The position numbers and the translations under genes were made by a program. From CAXSBA01 sp965277105 (GTDB lineage Bacteria > Spirochaetota > UBA12135 > COTS27 > CAXSBA01): a DNA stretch of 64,000 nucleotides. Each line of letters begins with the position of its first letter. Positions within the stretch are counted from its first letter, which is position 1. Location of the stretch: assembly GCA_965277105.1 (NCBI GenBank), contig OZ255710.1, forward strand, positions 1,054,001 to 1,118,000. The letters run 5' to 3'. Below are positions 50,487-58,715 of this stretch, in pieces. The notes under the pieces are model-generated. The model had not been told where the DNA came from and ran no database searches. It saw nothing but the letters and a program-made list of their open reading frames with translations.

Positions 50487-52460
50487 ATGAATTTTCTATC
50501 GCAAAAAATAAGTGAAATTAGAGGAATACCCACCCCCTTAACAGAGGCCCTGCACAATAAAAGTATCTATAACCTTTTTGATTTACTCCATTACTTCCCT
50601 AAAAAATACGAGGATCGCAGTAGCCTTTTAAAACTAAGTAAGGCCATTGAAAAAACTCAAAAAGATAAAGATTTTTTAACGACAATTATTTGCCGCTGTG
50701 AAAAGCAAAGTCATTTTGTTTTTCATAATCGCAGGATAAAAAAATATCATTTTACTGATGGAGAAGCAGAGTTTATCGTTAACGCCTACAATCCTTATCA
50801 AAAATTTCAACTGCAGGAACATTACATCTTATCTGGAAAATTAAAAATAAAATACGCTAGTATTACCCTTAACGTTACCGCTTACGAGTCATTTGATCAA
50901 GAAGCCATCAAAAGCATCCATTTGGGAAGGATCGTCCCTATTTACTATGGAGGGCAAAACCTTAACCAAAAAAGAATTAGAACGTTAATCGAAAAAAATT
51001 TAAAACAACTACAAGAAGATGACCTAGACTACTTATTCCCCTCAACTAACAAAAATAAATATAACTTTATGAGTAAGGTAAATGCTTTAAAACAAATTCA
51101 TTTCCCAGAAAATTTCTCTTCTTTAAAAAAAGCAAGGGCGGCATTAGTTTATGAAGAATTTTTTATCGTCTTTAACCAAATCCAAAAAAATAAATTATTA
51201 AAAACAAGGGAAAATCATTACTCGCCTAGTGAAGTCGTTTACAAATTACTCAAAAAACTTCCCTATACACTAACCTTAGATCAAGAAAAAACTCTCCAAG
51301 AAATTATTAAAGATTTAGAATCTCCTACTATTATGAACCGTCTCTTACAAGGCGATGTGGGAACTGGCAAAACCCTTATTGCTTTTTTAATTATGTATTG
51401 GGTTTTTGTTAGTGGAGGGCAGGCCTTACTCATGGTTCCTACCGAAGTGCTAGCAAAACAGCATTTCGATAATCTAAAAAAACTACTAGCTCAAGAGGAA
51501 GTGGAAATCGTTCTTTTAACCGGCTCCCATAATAAAAAATACAAAGATGCGGCTTTGATGGATTTTGCTTATAAAGAAAAATTAATCATTATTGGAACTC
51601 ATGCTTTAATCCAAGAAAAAATAAAATACCGCAATCTCCGTTTAGCTATCGTTGATGAGCAACATCGTTTTGGGGTAGAGCAACGAAAAATGCTTTTAGC
51701 GAAAGGGAAACAAGTAGATTTTTTATCAATGACGGCTACTCCTATTCCTCGTTCTTTATCAATGATTTTATTTGCCGATACGAATACTTCTTTTTTAAAA
51801 GTAAAACCCCAATCTGCTAAAAAAATTAACTGCAAACTTTTACTTAGCGATGATAAACTACATGCCTATCGCTTTTTGTTTAGTCGTATCTTAAAAGGCG
51901 AACAAGCTTATGTGGTTTTCCCCGTTATTGAAGAATCAACTAATCAAAAACTCACCTCACTTTTGAAAGAATACCAAAGGTTAAGAAAGAATTTTTTTAA
52001 ATCTATCCCGATTGATTTTATTCATGGCAAAAAAAGCGCAGAAGAAAAAGAATTTATTATGCATAAATTTTATAATAATGAAATTAAAGTTTTGTTTTCT
52101 ACTACGGTTTTAGAAGTCGGAATTGACCATGCTAATGCTACGGTAATGATTATCGAATCAGCACATCAGTTTGGACTATCCCAGCTTCATCAGCTTCGTG
52201 GTAGAGTGGGAAGAGGTGAAAAAGAAAGCTACTGTTATCTCTTGACTTCTGCAGATAACCCAGTAGAAACCACCACTCGTTTAGAGAAATTCACTACTCT
52301 TGATGACGGGTTTGCCATTGCTGAATTAGATTTAAAAATAAGAGGGCCAGGAGAGCTTTTAGGCTTAAAGCAATCCGGACTTCCTGAGTTTCGCTTAGCT
52401 CATTTAGTCAATGATTACCCTATTTTACAAAGGGTGAAAGAAGATTTCTCAGGGGCTTAA
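50487..52460 (+). CDS. recG: ATP-dependent DNA helicase RecG
   Basis: RecG regresses stalled forks and branch-migrates junctions. The N-terminal wedge region (YNLFDLLHYFPKKYEDRS) and the helicase motifs are visible: GDVGTGKT (I), VDEQHRFG (II, a DEQH box), SMTATPIPRS (III), TTVLEVGIDHANA and HQLRGRVGRGE (VI). The 657 residues are slightly shorter than in E. coli. The gene is complete and monocistronic, and it converges with azlD. Confidence 0.95.
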   Translation: MNFLSQKISEIRGIPTPLTEALHNKSIYNLFDLLHYFPKKYEDRSSLLKLSKAIEKTQKDKDFLTTIICRCEKQSHFVFHNRRIKKYHFTDGEAEFIVNAYNPYQKFQLQEHYILSGKLKIKYASITLNVTAYESFDQEAIKSIHLGRIVPIYYGGQNLNQKRIRTLIEKNLKQLQEDDLDYLFPSTNKNKYNFMSKVNALKQIHFPENFSSLKKARAALVYEEFFIVFNQIQKNKLLKTRENHYSPSEVVYKLLKKLPYTLTLDQEKTLQEIIKDLESPTIMNRLLQGDVGTGKTLIAFLIMYWVFVSGGQALLMVPTEVLAKQHFDNLKKLLAQEEVEIVLLTGSHNKKYKDAALMDFAYKEKLIIIGTHALIQEKIKYRNLRLAIVDEQHRFGVEQRKMLLAKGKQVDFLSMTATPIPRSLSMILFADTNTSFLKVKPQSAKKINCKLLLSDDKLHAYRFLFSRILKGEQAYVVFPVIEESTNQKLTSLLKEYQRLRKNFFKSIPIDFIHGKKSAEEKEFIMHKFYNNEIKVLFSTTVLEVGIDHANATVMIIESAHQFGLSQLHQLRGRVGRGEKESYCYLLTSADNPVETTTRLEKFTTLDDGFAIAELDLKIRGPGELLGLKQSGLPEFRLAHLVNDYPILQRVKEDFSGA

Positions 52461-52467
52461 AACAACA

Positions 52468-52761
52468 CTAAAAATTAAGCAACACAATAACAATAAAGCT
52501 AATAATAAGATTTAAATAAACTGGGAGCTTCCAGTAAACAAATACAACAGGAAGACCCATCATTAAAAAAATAAGATGATATTTTTCACTGACACCAAAA
52601 ACTTCAGGGAAAATAAGAGAAGTCAGCACTGCTAAGGGAATGGTATTCAAGTATTGTTTGCCGCTATTTTTAAAATTAATTTTAGGGAGAAAAAGTGGAA
52701 AGCATCGAATGATTATGGTTATCAAAGACATTCCTAGAATAATTAACATATTTTCACTCAT
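52468..52761 (-). CDS. azlD: AzlD-family branched-chain amino acid export subunit
   Basis: A 97-residue membrane protein with three to four hydrophobic segments. The IRCFPLFLP motif and FPEVF segment match AzlD, the small partner of AzlC in branched-chain amino acid (or methionine) export. It overlaps azlC by four bases, as the two-subunit system requires. It is last in the minus-strand unit. Confidence 0.82.
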   Translation of the reverse strand: MSENMLIILGMSLITIIIRCFPLFLPKINFKNSGKQYLNTIPLAVLTSLIFPEVFGVSEKYHLIFLMMGLPVVFVYWKLPVYLNLIISFIVIVLLNF

Positions 52762-53435
52762 GCTTTTTTTAATTTTTTGCGACTAAGCCCAACAAAAATT
52801 CCCCCACCAACTAAAGAAGCAAGTATTACCCTTAAAAAAGATTCGACCCAAATACTAAATAAAAAATTTAGTCCAATGGTAATTAAAACTAACAGTAAGT
52901 ATTTTTTATTGTTAAAAATGGACTCAATTAAAAGAATAACAAACAATAAATAATAAAGAAAATAAATATTAGCATCAATATAATGAGGAATTTCCTGCAG
53001 GAAATAAATCCCTACAAAAGTACCAAAATTCCAACCTAAGTAACAAAGAATAATGATGAATAAAAGTTGATAATAGTTAAAAGTCTTATTAGAATTTAGA
53101 GAAAATAAAACGTAATTTTCATCGGTTAATCCTATTAAGAGAAAGAATTTCTTAATAAAAGAAAAATCTTTAACTCGAGGAAGAAATGAAAAACTATAAA
53201 TAGCCATGCGGAGATTTATAACAAAAGTGGCAATGATAATTTCCCATCCGGGAATCATGTTTTTAAAAAGTTCTAAGCCAATAAACTGAGCTGCTCCTGC
53301 AAAAATTAAGATTGACATAGCCATAACTTCTCCATTACTAAGAGGAGATGATTTAGCCAAAATAGCAAAAGAAATTGAAAGGAAAAAATAACTAATAATA
53401 ACCGGGAGAACTAACCTAAGGATATTAACTTTCAC
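52758..53435 (-). CDS. azlC: AzlC-family branched-chain amino acid exporter
   Basis: AzlC is the larger membrane subunit of the AzlCD exporter of branched-chain amino acids. The 225-residue protein shows about five to six hydrophobic helices, with the family AMSILIFAGAAQFIGLELF and NLRMAIYSFSFLP segments. The substrate range (leucine, valine, azaleucine, methionine in others) is from the family. It starts 10 bases after argD. Confidence 0.85.
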   Translation of the reverse strand: MKVNILRLVLPVIISYFFLSISFAILAKSSPLSNGEVMAMSILIFAGAAQFIGLELFKNMIPGWEIIIATFVINLRMAIYSFSFLPRVKDFSFIKKFFLLIGLTDENYVLFSLNSNKTFNYYQLLFIIILCYLGWNFGTFVGIYFLQEIPHYIDANIYFLYYLLFVILLIESIFNNKKYLLLVLITIGLNFLFSIWVESFLRVILASLVGGGIFVGLSRKKLKKA

Positions 53436-53445
53436 TCAATTGAAT

Positions 53446-54624
53446 TCAAGCTATTTCTTGGTAACTTTTTTTAAATAAGGCGATAAAGGTATTAATTTCT
53501 TTTTCTTGAATAATAAGTGGCGGCATTAAGCGAATACTTTTTTCACTTAAAGCGTTAATCAAAAGACCATTTTTAAAGCATTGCTCACTTAACTTTTGAG
53601 CGCTTATCTCTCCAAGGTCAAATCCTAGTAAAAGCCCCTTCCCACGAATATGATTAAGAGGAATTTCTTTAGCTAATTCTCCTAATTTTTTTTTAAATAA
53701 ATCTCCCATTTCTCGGGCATGGCTAGAGAGTTTTTTTTCAATAACTTCTTCTAAAACCGCTCGACCTACTCGCATAGCTAGAGGCTGAGCAGAAAAAGTA
53801 CTACCGTTTTCTCCAGCAGAAAAGACATCAAATTTTTTCGTAGTTAACATTGAACCTATAGGAAACCCTCCTCCTAATCCTTTAGCTAAAGTAAGGATAT
53901 CTGGTTTAATTCCATAATGTTCAAAAGCAAACATTTTTCCCGTACGTGCAATTCCGGTTTGGATTTCATCAATGACTAAAACAATGTTTTTTTCTTGGGT
54001 TAGCTTTTTTACTTTGGCAATGTAATCAGAAGAGACTTCTCTCACTCCACCTTCCCCTTGGATAAGCTCCATAAAGATAGCTGATGTCTTAGGAGTGATT
54101 TTTTTCTGCAGATCATCAAAGTCATTTGGTCGAGCATGTTTTACTCCTTTTAGCTTGGGGTTAAATAAAGTATTCCAGCCTTTTTTCCCAGAAACCGCCA
54201 TTAGAGCAAGCGAACGTCCATGAAAACCACCTTTAAGACTTATAATTTCGTGGGCATTGTTTTGGTGTAGACTAGCGTACTTACGGCATAGCTTGAGCGC
54301 ACTTTCATTAGCCTCTAAACCACTAGAACAGAAAAAAGCTTTATCCATTTTGCTAACGCGACAAAGGAGATTAGCTAAACGCAACATTTCTGGATTATAA
54401 AAAGCTGGACTACAATTAATTAAAAGAGAGCTTTGTTCTTTCAAAGCTTTTTGAATAACTTTAGGAGAGTGCCCTAGAGCGTTCGTGGCCCAACCTCCGA
54501 TTAAGTCTAAATAACGATTTCCTTTTTCGTCAAATAAATACATACCTTCCCCTCGACAAAAGGTAGTTTTTGGTCTATTGGTAACTTGCAGTAAATTTTT
54601 TGTGAAAGAATAGTAGTTTTTCAA
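53446..54624 (-). CDS. argD: Class III aminotransferase, acetylornithine aminotransferase-like ArgD
   Basis: A 392-residue class III PLP aminotransferase. The catalytic Lys is in TLAKGLGGGFPIG, the PLP Asp in VIDEIQTG, and the family LDLIGGWATNALGHSP lies near the N-terminus. ArgD converts acetylglutamate semialdehyde to acetylornithine, and the same family includes 4-aminobutyrate aminotransferases. The gene is between lptG and azlC, neither of arginine synthesis, so the assignment rests on overall similarity. An SSADH-type enzyme elsewhere in the window leaves a GABA role possible. Confidence 0.8.
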   Translation of the reverse strand: MKNYYSFTKNLLQVTNRPKTTFCRGEGMYLFDEKGNRYLDLIGGWATNALGHSPKVIQKALKEQSSLLINCSPAFYNPEMLRLANLLCRVSKMDKAFFCSSGLEANESALKLCRKYASLHQNNAHEIISLKGGFHGRSLALMAVSGKKGWNTLFNPKLKGVKHARPNDFDDLQKKITPKTSAIFMELIQGEGGVREVSSDYIAKVKKLTQEKNIVLVIDEIQTGIARTGKMFAFEHYGIKPDILTLAKGLGGGFPIGSMLTTKKFDVFSAGENGSTFSAQPLAMRVGRAVLEEVIEKKLSSHAREMGDLFKKKLGELAKEIPLNHIRGKGLLLGFDLGEISAQKLSEQCFKNGLLINALSEKSIRLMPPLIIQEKEINTFIALFKKSYQEIA

Positions 54625-54636
54625 GGGAGAAAAAAT

Positions 54637-55719
54637 CTAAATTTTTACTCTTCGATAAATTATCAAAGAAACTATGATAAAAATAATATTCCCCAACCAC
54701 CCTGCTAGAATTGGCGGAAGTACTTTGATTTGTCCTAGAGATGAGCCTAAGTAAAGCAGTAAAAAATAAATGAAAGACAAAACAATAATATAAGTAAAAG
54801 AAAGTACTAAAACTGAATTTTTGGAAAAAGTAGATAATGGAACCCCTAAAAAAAACATGACAATGGCCACAAAAAAAAACGCTATTTTACTATAGTACTC
54901 CGTCCACCATCTATTCGAATTCCCTCCAATGATTTCTAATTTCTCGGCAATCTCCCTACTTTCTTTAGCTGACAAATCTTTGGGGGCGTGAATGATCCTC
55001 AGGAAGTTATTGGGGCTATCGCCTAAGTTGAGTACTTTTTCTTCTTTATTAATAAAAGCAACTTTGTCTTCTTCTATTTCTTTAATGACGTGTTTGCCTA
55101 ATTTCCAAGAAGTCCCTTCTTCATGCTCCATTCTTTTGGTTGTGATAAGTTTATCGAAACGATTGTCCTCGTTAAGGTAGACTAAATTAACGTAGTCAAA
55201 AACTTTTTCTTTTACCTTATAATAATTAGCGATGTAAATTTTATTATCTTTACCAAATTGCACTAAATTACTGCGATTGTCTTGTCGGAAAAAATCGCGA
55301 TTTTGAAATTTCCTAAATAAAGCCATATGCTTTTGGTGAGAATTATAAAAAAAGTTATCCTCATTTAAAAACATAGTAGTGCAGATAAATAAATTAAAAA
55401 TAAAAATAGGTAAAACATTAAACCAAATAGAGCGCCCCGCTGTATAAGTGACAATGAGTTCGTTGTCTTGATTGAGTTTCCCCAAAGTATAAACTAATGA
55501 AAAAATACTAGCCATAGGGAACAAATAAGTTAAGGTAAAAGGGATTTCATAGAGGAAAAAATAAATGTAGTCTTTTAAGGGAGTATGGTCGGAAATTTCT
55601 ATAAAGAGATTAATTTGCTCCGTAAATTTAATCATCACAAATAGCCCAATAAATAAAAAAATTAAACCAATAAGGAATGATAAGTATTTAAAAAAAATAT
55701 AACGCTGAAGGATGGTCAT
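54637..55719 (-). CDS. lptG: LptF/LptG-family lipopolysaccharide export permease
   Basis: A 360-residue inner membrane protein with three N-terminal helices (FLIGLIFLFIGLFVMI, IPFTLTYLFPMASIFSLV), a periplasmic beta-jellyroll domain and three C-terminal helices, as in YjgP/YjgQ. It forms the LptBFG core that moves LPS to the outer membrane. Only one such gene is here; a partner lptF and lptB must lie elsewhere. LptF and LptG cannot be distinguished with confidence. It starts 21 bases after gatC. Confidence 0.83.
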   Translation of the reverse strand: MTILQRYIFFKYLSFLIGLIFLFIGLFVMIKFTEQINLFIEISDHTPLKDYIYFFLYEIPFTLTYLFPMASIFSLVYTLGKLNQDNELIVTYTAGRSIWFNVLPIFIFNLFICTTMFLNEDNFFYNSHQKHMALFRKFQNRDFFRQDNRSNLVQFGKDNKIYIANYYKVKEKVFDYVNLVYLNEDNRFDKLITTKRMEHEEGTSWKLGKHVIKEIEEDKVAFINKEEKVLNLGDSPNNFLRIIHAPKDLSAKESREIAEKLEIIGGNSNRWWTEYYSKIAFFFVAIVMFFLGVPLSTFSKNSVLVLSFTYIIVLSFIYFLLLYLGSSLGQIKVLPPILAGWLGNIIFIIVSLIIYRRVKI

Positions 55720-55740
55720 AAATAACGGAAATTTTATTCT

Positions 55741-56028
55741 TTATTCGATTACTTGAGGAACGACAAACTTTCTTTCTTTCAAAAGAGGAGCTAGTTTTTC
55801 TATTTCTTTTATATCAATTGATGGGCTAACCTTGTCTTCTCTAAGGCGAGAATAGCTATCCTCTGCTACAAAAAAGTTTTCCGATATGCCATCAGTGTTT
55901 ACTTGCTGGATCCTGTTTAAAAGCTTTTCTAAATTATTTAGATCAACTAACAGCTCGCTTTGTTCTTGTTCTGATAAATCTAACCTAGCTAAGGCCGATA
56001 AATATCCAATAGTTTTTTTATCAATCAT
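55741..56028 (-). CDS. gatC: Glu/Asp-tRNA(Gln/Asn) amidotransferase subunit C GatC
   Basis: A 95-residue GatC. The IGYLSALARLDLSEQEQSEL start, LNNLEKLLNRIQQVNTDGI middle and the tail LREDKVSPS match the family. GatC stabilises GatA in GatCAB, which makes Gln-tRNA and Asn-tRNA by transamidation. gatA and gatB are not adjacent, so the subunit gene stands alone. It starts 12 bases after nadA. Confidence 0.88.
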   Translation of the reverse strand: MIDKKTIGYLSALARLDLSEQEQSELLVDLNNLEKLLNRIQQVNTDGISENFFVAEDSYSRLREDKVSPSIDIKEIEKLAPLLKERKFVVPQVIE

Positions 56029-56040
56029 TTAATTTCCTTT

Positions 56041-57102
56041 TTAAGTAGTATAATAAAACATATTATCTAAAGCTTTTTTTGCTTTTTCTATGATAGCAGG
56101 TTCTAAATTTATTTCATCTTTTTCTTGGGGATTTTTCAAAACCCTTAAAATATCGAGTAGATTATTACTTTTCATATACTTGCACATCGTACAACTTCCA
56201 ACAAAATTCTTACTCGGGGTTTCTACTTTTAACCGGTCAGCTAAACCACACTCGGTTAGTAAAAGATAATTTTCGTGATTAGTTTTTTTAATATAATGCA
56301 TTAGCTGGGAAGTACTACCGGTATAGTTTGACTTTTTCACTAATTGGGGGTTACACTCCGGGTGACTTAGAATGGCCACATCCTCGTATTCGAGTTTTAA
56401 AAAGTCAATCATTTCCGGGTCATAATCTTCATGAACATAGCAAGTCCCGTGGTAAAGGACAATGTCTTTATTGACTTTTCTTTTTTTCATTTCTTCTTTA
56501 AGATTTTCTCCCATTAGTTTATCTGGAAGAAAAATAATTTTATCATTAGGATATTTTTCCACAATTTCATAAACATTACTAGAAGTAACGATAACATCAC
56601 TTACTGCTTTTATTTCTGCAGTAGTATTCACATAAGCAATAACCGAATGATCAGGGTACTTTTTTTTTAACACTTCAACGTCTTCTAAAGTAATAGAGTC
56701 GGCTAGCGAGCACCCATTTAACCTACTAGGAATAAAAACCTTTTTAGTAGGATTTAAAATCTTAGCGGTTTCCGCCATAAACTTTACCGCGACAAAAATA
56801 ATGATATCAGCGTTGGAAGCAAGAGCATCTTTAGCCAATTTATAAGAATCCCCAACAAAGTCACTTACTCCATAAATAATTTCTGGAGAAACGTAAGAAT
56901 GAGTGAGAATAATAGCATTTTTTTCTTTTTTATAATGGTTAATTTCTTCAATAATCGGCGCTAACTCCTCGCATTTTTTAAAAGAAAACTGACATACCGA
57001 ACCACCTATTTTCACATGCTTTAATTTTTCGTATAAATCTTGGGCGGTTAAATTATCTACTAGCAAAAAATTACTCCTGTAATAACTTTTTCTCTCTTTC
57101 AA
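56041..57102 (-). CDS. nadA: Quinolinate synthase NadA
   Basis: NadA condenses iminoaspartate and dihydroxyacetone phosphate into quinolinate with a [4Fe-4S] cluster. Conserved Cys occur in RLNGCSLADSI, HPECNPQLV and the tail GSCTMCKYMK, and ILTHSYVSPEIIYGVSDFVGDS and YVNTTAEIKA are family segments. The 353-residue length fits the long form. It overlaps the M48 peptidase gene by 32 bases, an unusually long overlap, and precedes gatC. nadB and nadC are not in the window. Confidence 0.93.
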   Translation of the reverse strand: MKERKSYYRSNFLLVDNLTAQDLYEKLKHVKIGGSVCQFSFKKCEELAPIIEEINHYKKEKNAIILTHSYVSPEIIYGVSDFVGDSYKLAKDALASNADIIIFVAVKFMAETAKILNPTKKVFIPSRLNGCSLADSITLEDVEVLKKKYPDHSVIAYVNTTAEIKAVSDVIVTSSNVYEIVEKYPNDKIIFLPDKLMGENLKEEMKKRKVNKDIVLYHGTCYVHEDYDPEMIDFLKLEYEDVAILSHPECNPQLVKKSNYTGSTSQLMHYIKKTNHENYLLLTECGLADRLKVETPSKNFVGSCTMCKYMKSNNLLDILRVLKNPQEKDEINLEPAIIEKAKKALDNMFYYTT

Positions 57103-58321
57103 AAAAAGTAGGGTGCGAATAATAAAAAAAACTATAAAAAGGATGGGGATTTAAATTACTGAGATTTTCTAAATAAAGTTTTTTCAAGGCGTCCACTAGG
57201 CTTTGCCCTTCCTGCAAATTTTGTTTGGCATAAGCATCTGCTTCGTACTCGTTTTTTCTACTAAATAAATTGAAAACAGGAGAAAGCCAAAAAGTTATAA
57301 CATCGCTAATAAGTAAGAAAATCAAAAAAGCTTGAGCTAGCTCGGGGAAAGTAAGATTAAAAGCCAAATAAAAATTAGGGCTCGTGATCAGCCAAGACAA
57401 TATCCCAAAACCAATAAACGTCATCACCATACCCATAGCCAAGCCCTGCAAAATATGTTTTTTTTTATAATGCCCTACTTCGTGAGCAAAAACAGCTTTA
57501 AGCTCATTAATTTTAAGTTGCTCTATTAGAGTGTCAAAAAAAACCACTCTACGAGATTTACCAAAGCCAGTAAAAAAAGCATTGGAATGTTTTGATCTTT
57601 TCGAGCCATCCATAACTAAAATTTCTTTGGTATTAAACTTTAACTTATTCGCTAGTTTGATTATCTCTTCCCTTAGCCCGCCTTCAGGCAATGGAGTTAG
57701 TTTATTAAAAAGTGGGAGAATAAACTTAGGGAAAATAAACTGAACAATAAGTTGAAAAACAATGATAAAACCAGCCCCTAAAAGCCACCAGTTTGCCCCA
57801 AAAGATTCTACAATTGTAAAAAGAATCAACAGCAAGGGAAATAAAAAAACAATCGAAAGGATGAAAGATTTAACTAAATCACTGATAAAAACTTTTATAG
57901 TTGTCTTATTGAACCCAAATTTTTCTTCTAAAAAAAATGTATTAAAAAGAGAAAGCGGCAAAGATGTAAGTGAAAAAAGCAACATAAAACTTAAAACAAA
58001 AATACTGCTCACCAAAGTAGTGTTTTCGCTATAAGCAGAAATATAACGATAAAAATCACTAATAAAATCACTCATAATCACTCCAAGTAAAATAGTGGCA
58101 GAATAAATAATTTTAAAAATAGTAAATTTCCCTTTAGCTAGTGAATAGTTGATGGTTTTCAAAAGCGTGGGCTCTTCCATAACTTTTTTTATTTGTTGAT
58201 TATTTTTATTTTCCTTAATCGTGGTTAAATTAAGAACTTCTAAAATAATTTGGAATAAAACTTTAGTGAAAAGTAATAGCAAAAAAATATAAAATATTAT
58301 TTTTTCTGGAGAGAAAACCAT
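57071..58321 (-). CDS. M48-family membrane metallopeptidase (Ste24/CAAX type)
   Basis: A 416-residue zinc peptidase with about seven membrane helices. The zinc motif is HEVGHYKKKH, with the third ligand Glu in NEYEADAYAKQ. The layout is that of Ste24-like CAAX proteases, which in bacteria are thought to act in protein quality control. It overlaps nadA by 32 bases and is first in the seven-gene minus-strand unit. A minus-strand TATAAT at 58331-58336 lies nine bases before its ATG. Confidence 0.88.
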   Translation of the reverse strand: MVFSPEKIIFYIFLLLLFTKVLFQIILEVLNLTTIKENKNNQQIKKVMEEPTLLKTINYSLAKGKFTIFKIIYSATILLGVIMSDFISDFYRYISAYSENTTLVSSIFVLSFMLLFSLTSLPLSLFNTFFLEEKFGFNKTTIKVFISDLVKSFILSIVFLFPLLLILFTIVESFGANWWLLGAGFIIVFQLIVQFIFPKFILPLFNKLTPLPEGGLREEIIKLANKLKFNTKEILVMDGSKRSKHSNAFFTGFGKSRRVVFFDTLIEQLKINELKAVFAHEVGHYKKKHILQGLAMGMVMTFIGFGILSWLITSPNFYLAFNLTFPELAQAFLIFLLISDVITFWLSPVFNLFSRKNEYEADAYAKQNLQEGQSLVDALKKLYLENLSNLNPHPFYSFFYYSHPTFFEREKKLLQE

Positions 58322-58363
58322 AGTATAATAATTATATCGTTAAAATCCCAAAAAAAGATAAAA
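58322..58363. promoter_or_regulatory. Divergent promoter between M48 peptidase and rpoZ
   Basis: A plus-strand TATAAT at 58324-58329 serves rpoZ (leader about 28 bases) and a minus-strand TATAAT at 58331-58336 serves the M48 gene (leader close to zero). The two boxes are one base apart, so the promoters compete. Confidence 0.6.
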
Positions 58364-58672
58364 ATGAATAAAATTGATTTAAAAAAACTCATTAATTTTA
58401 AAGGCAACCGTTTTGCTTTAACTAAGGCTTGCAGTGAGTATGCTAAAAAAGTTCGCTACTTGCACCCAGATGATTATGAAAAGATTAAAAACCGCGACTC
58501 GGTTTTATCTTTAGACCATGTTCTCAATAATGAGATTTCTTATACCCTAGAAAAATCAGAATACGATGATGAACTTGATCGCGATAGCCTTTTCTTTTCT
58601 TCAGAAGAGAAAGAGAGCCAAGAGACCGAAAAAAACCTAGAAGACAAGCAAGCAAAAAATCCAGAAAACTAA
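58364..58672 (+). CDS. rpoZ: Probable RNA polymerase omega subunit RpoZ
   Basis: A 102-residue protein. Residues 1-30 (DLKKLINFKGNRFALTKACS) contain the NRfaLtka motif of omega, followed by a short helix (YAKKVRYLHP) and an acidic, Ser-rich C-terminal half that omega often has. The DSVLSLDHVLNNEISYTLE segment fits the final omega helix. The assignment is moderately firm, since short proteins of this shape are few. It lies 58 bases before miaA. Confidence 0.65.
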   Translation: MNKIDLKKLINFKGNRFALTKACSEYAKKVRYLHPDDYEKIKNRDSVLSLDHVLNNEISYTLEKSEYDDELDRDSLFFSSEEKESQETEKNLEDKQAKNPEN

Positions 58673-58715
58673 GTTTCTCAATTTAACCATTGACGTTTTC
58701 TAATTTTTTAAAACG

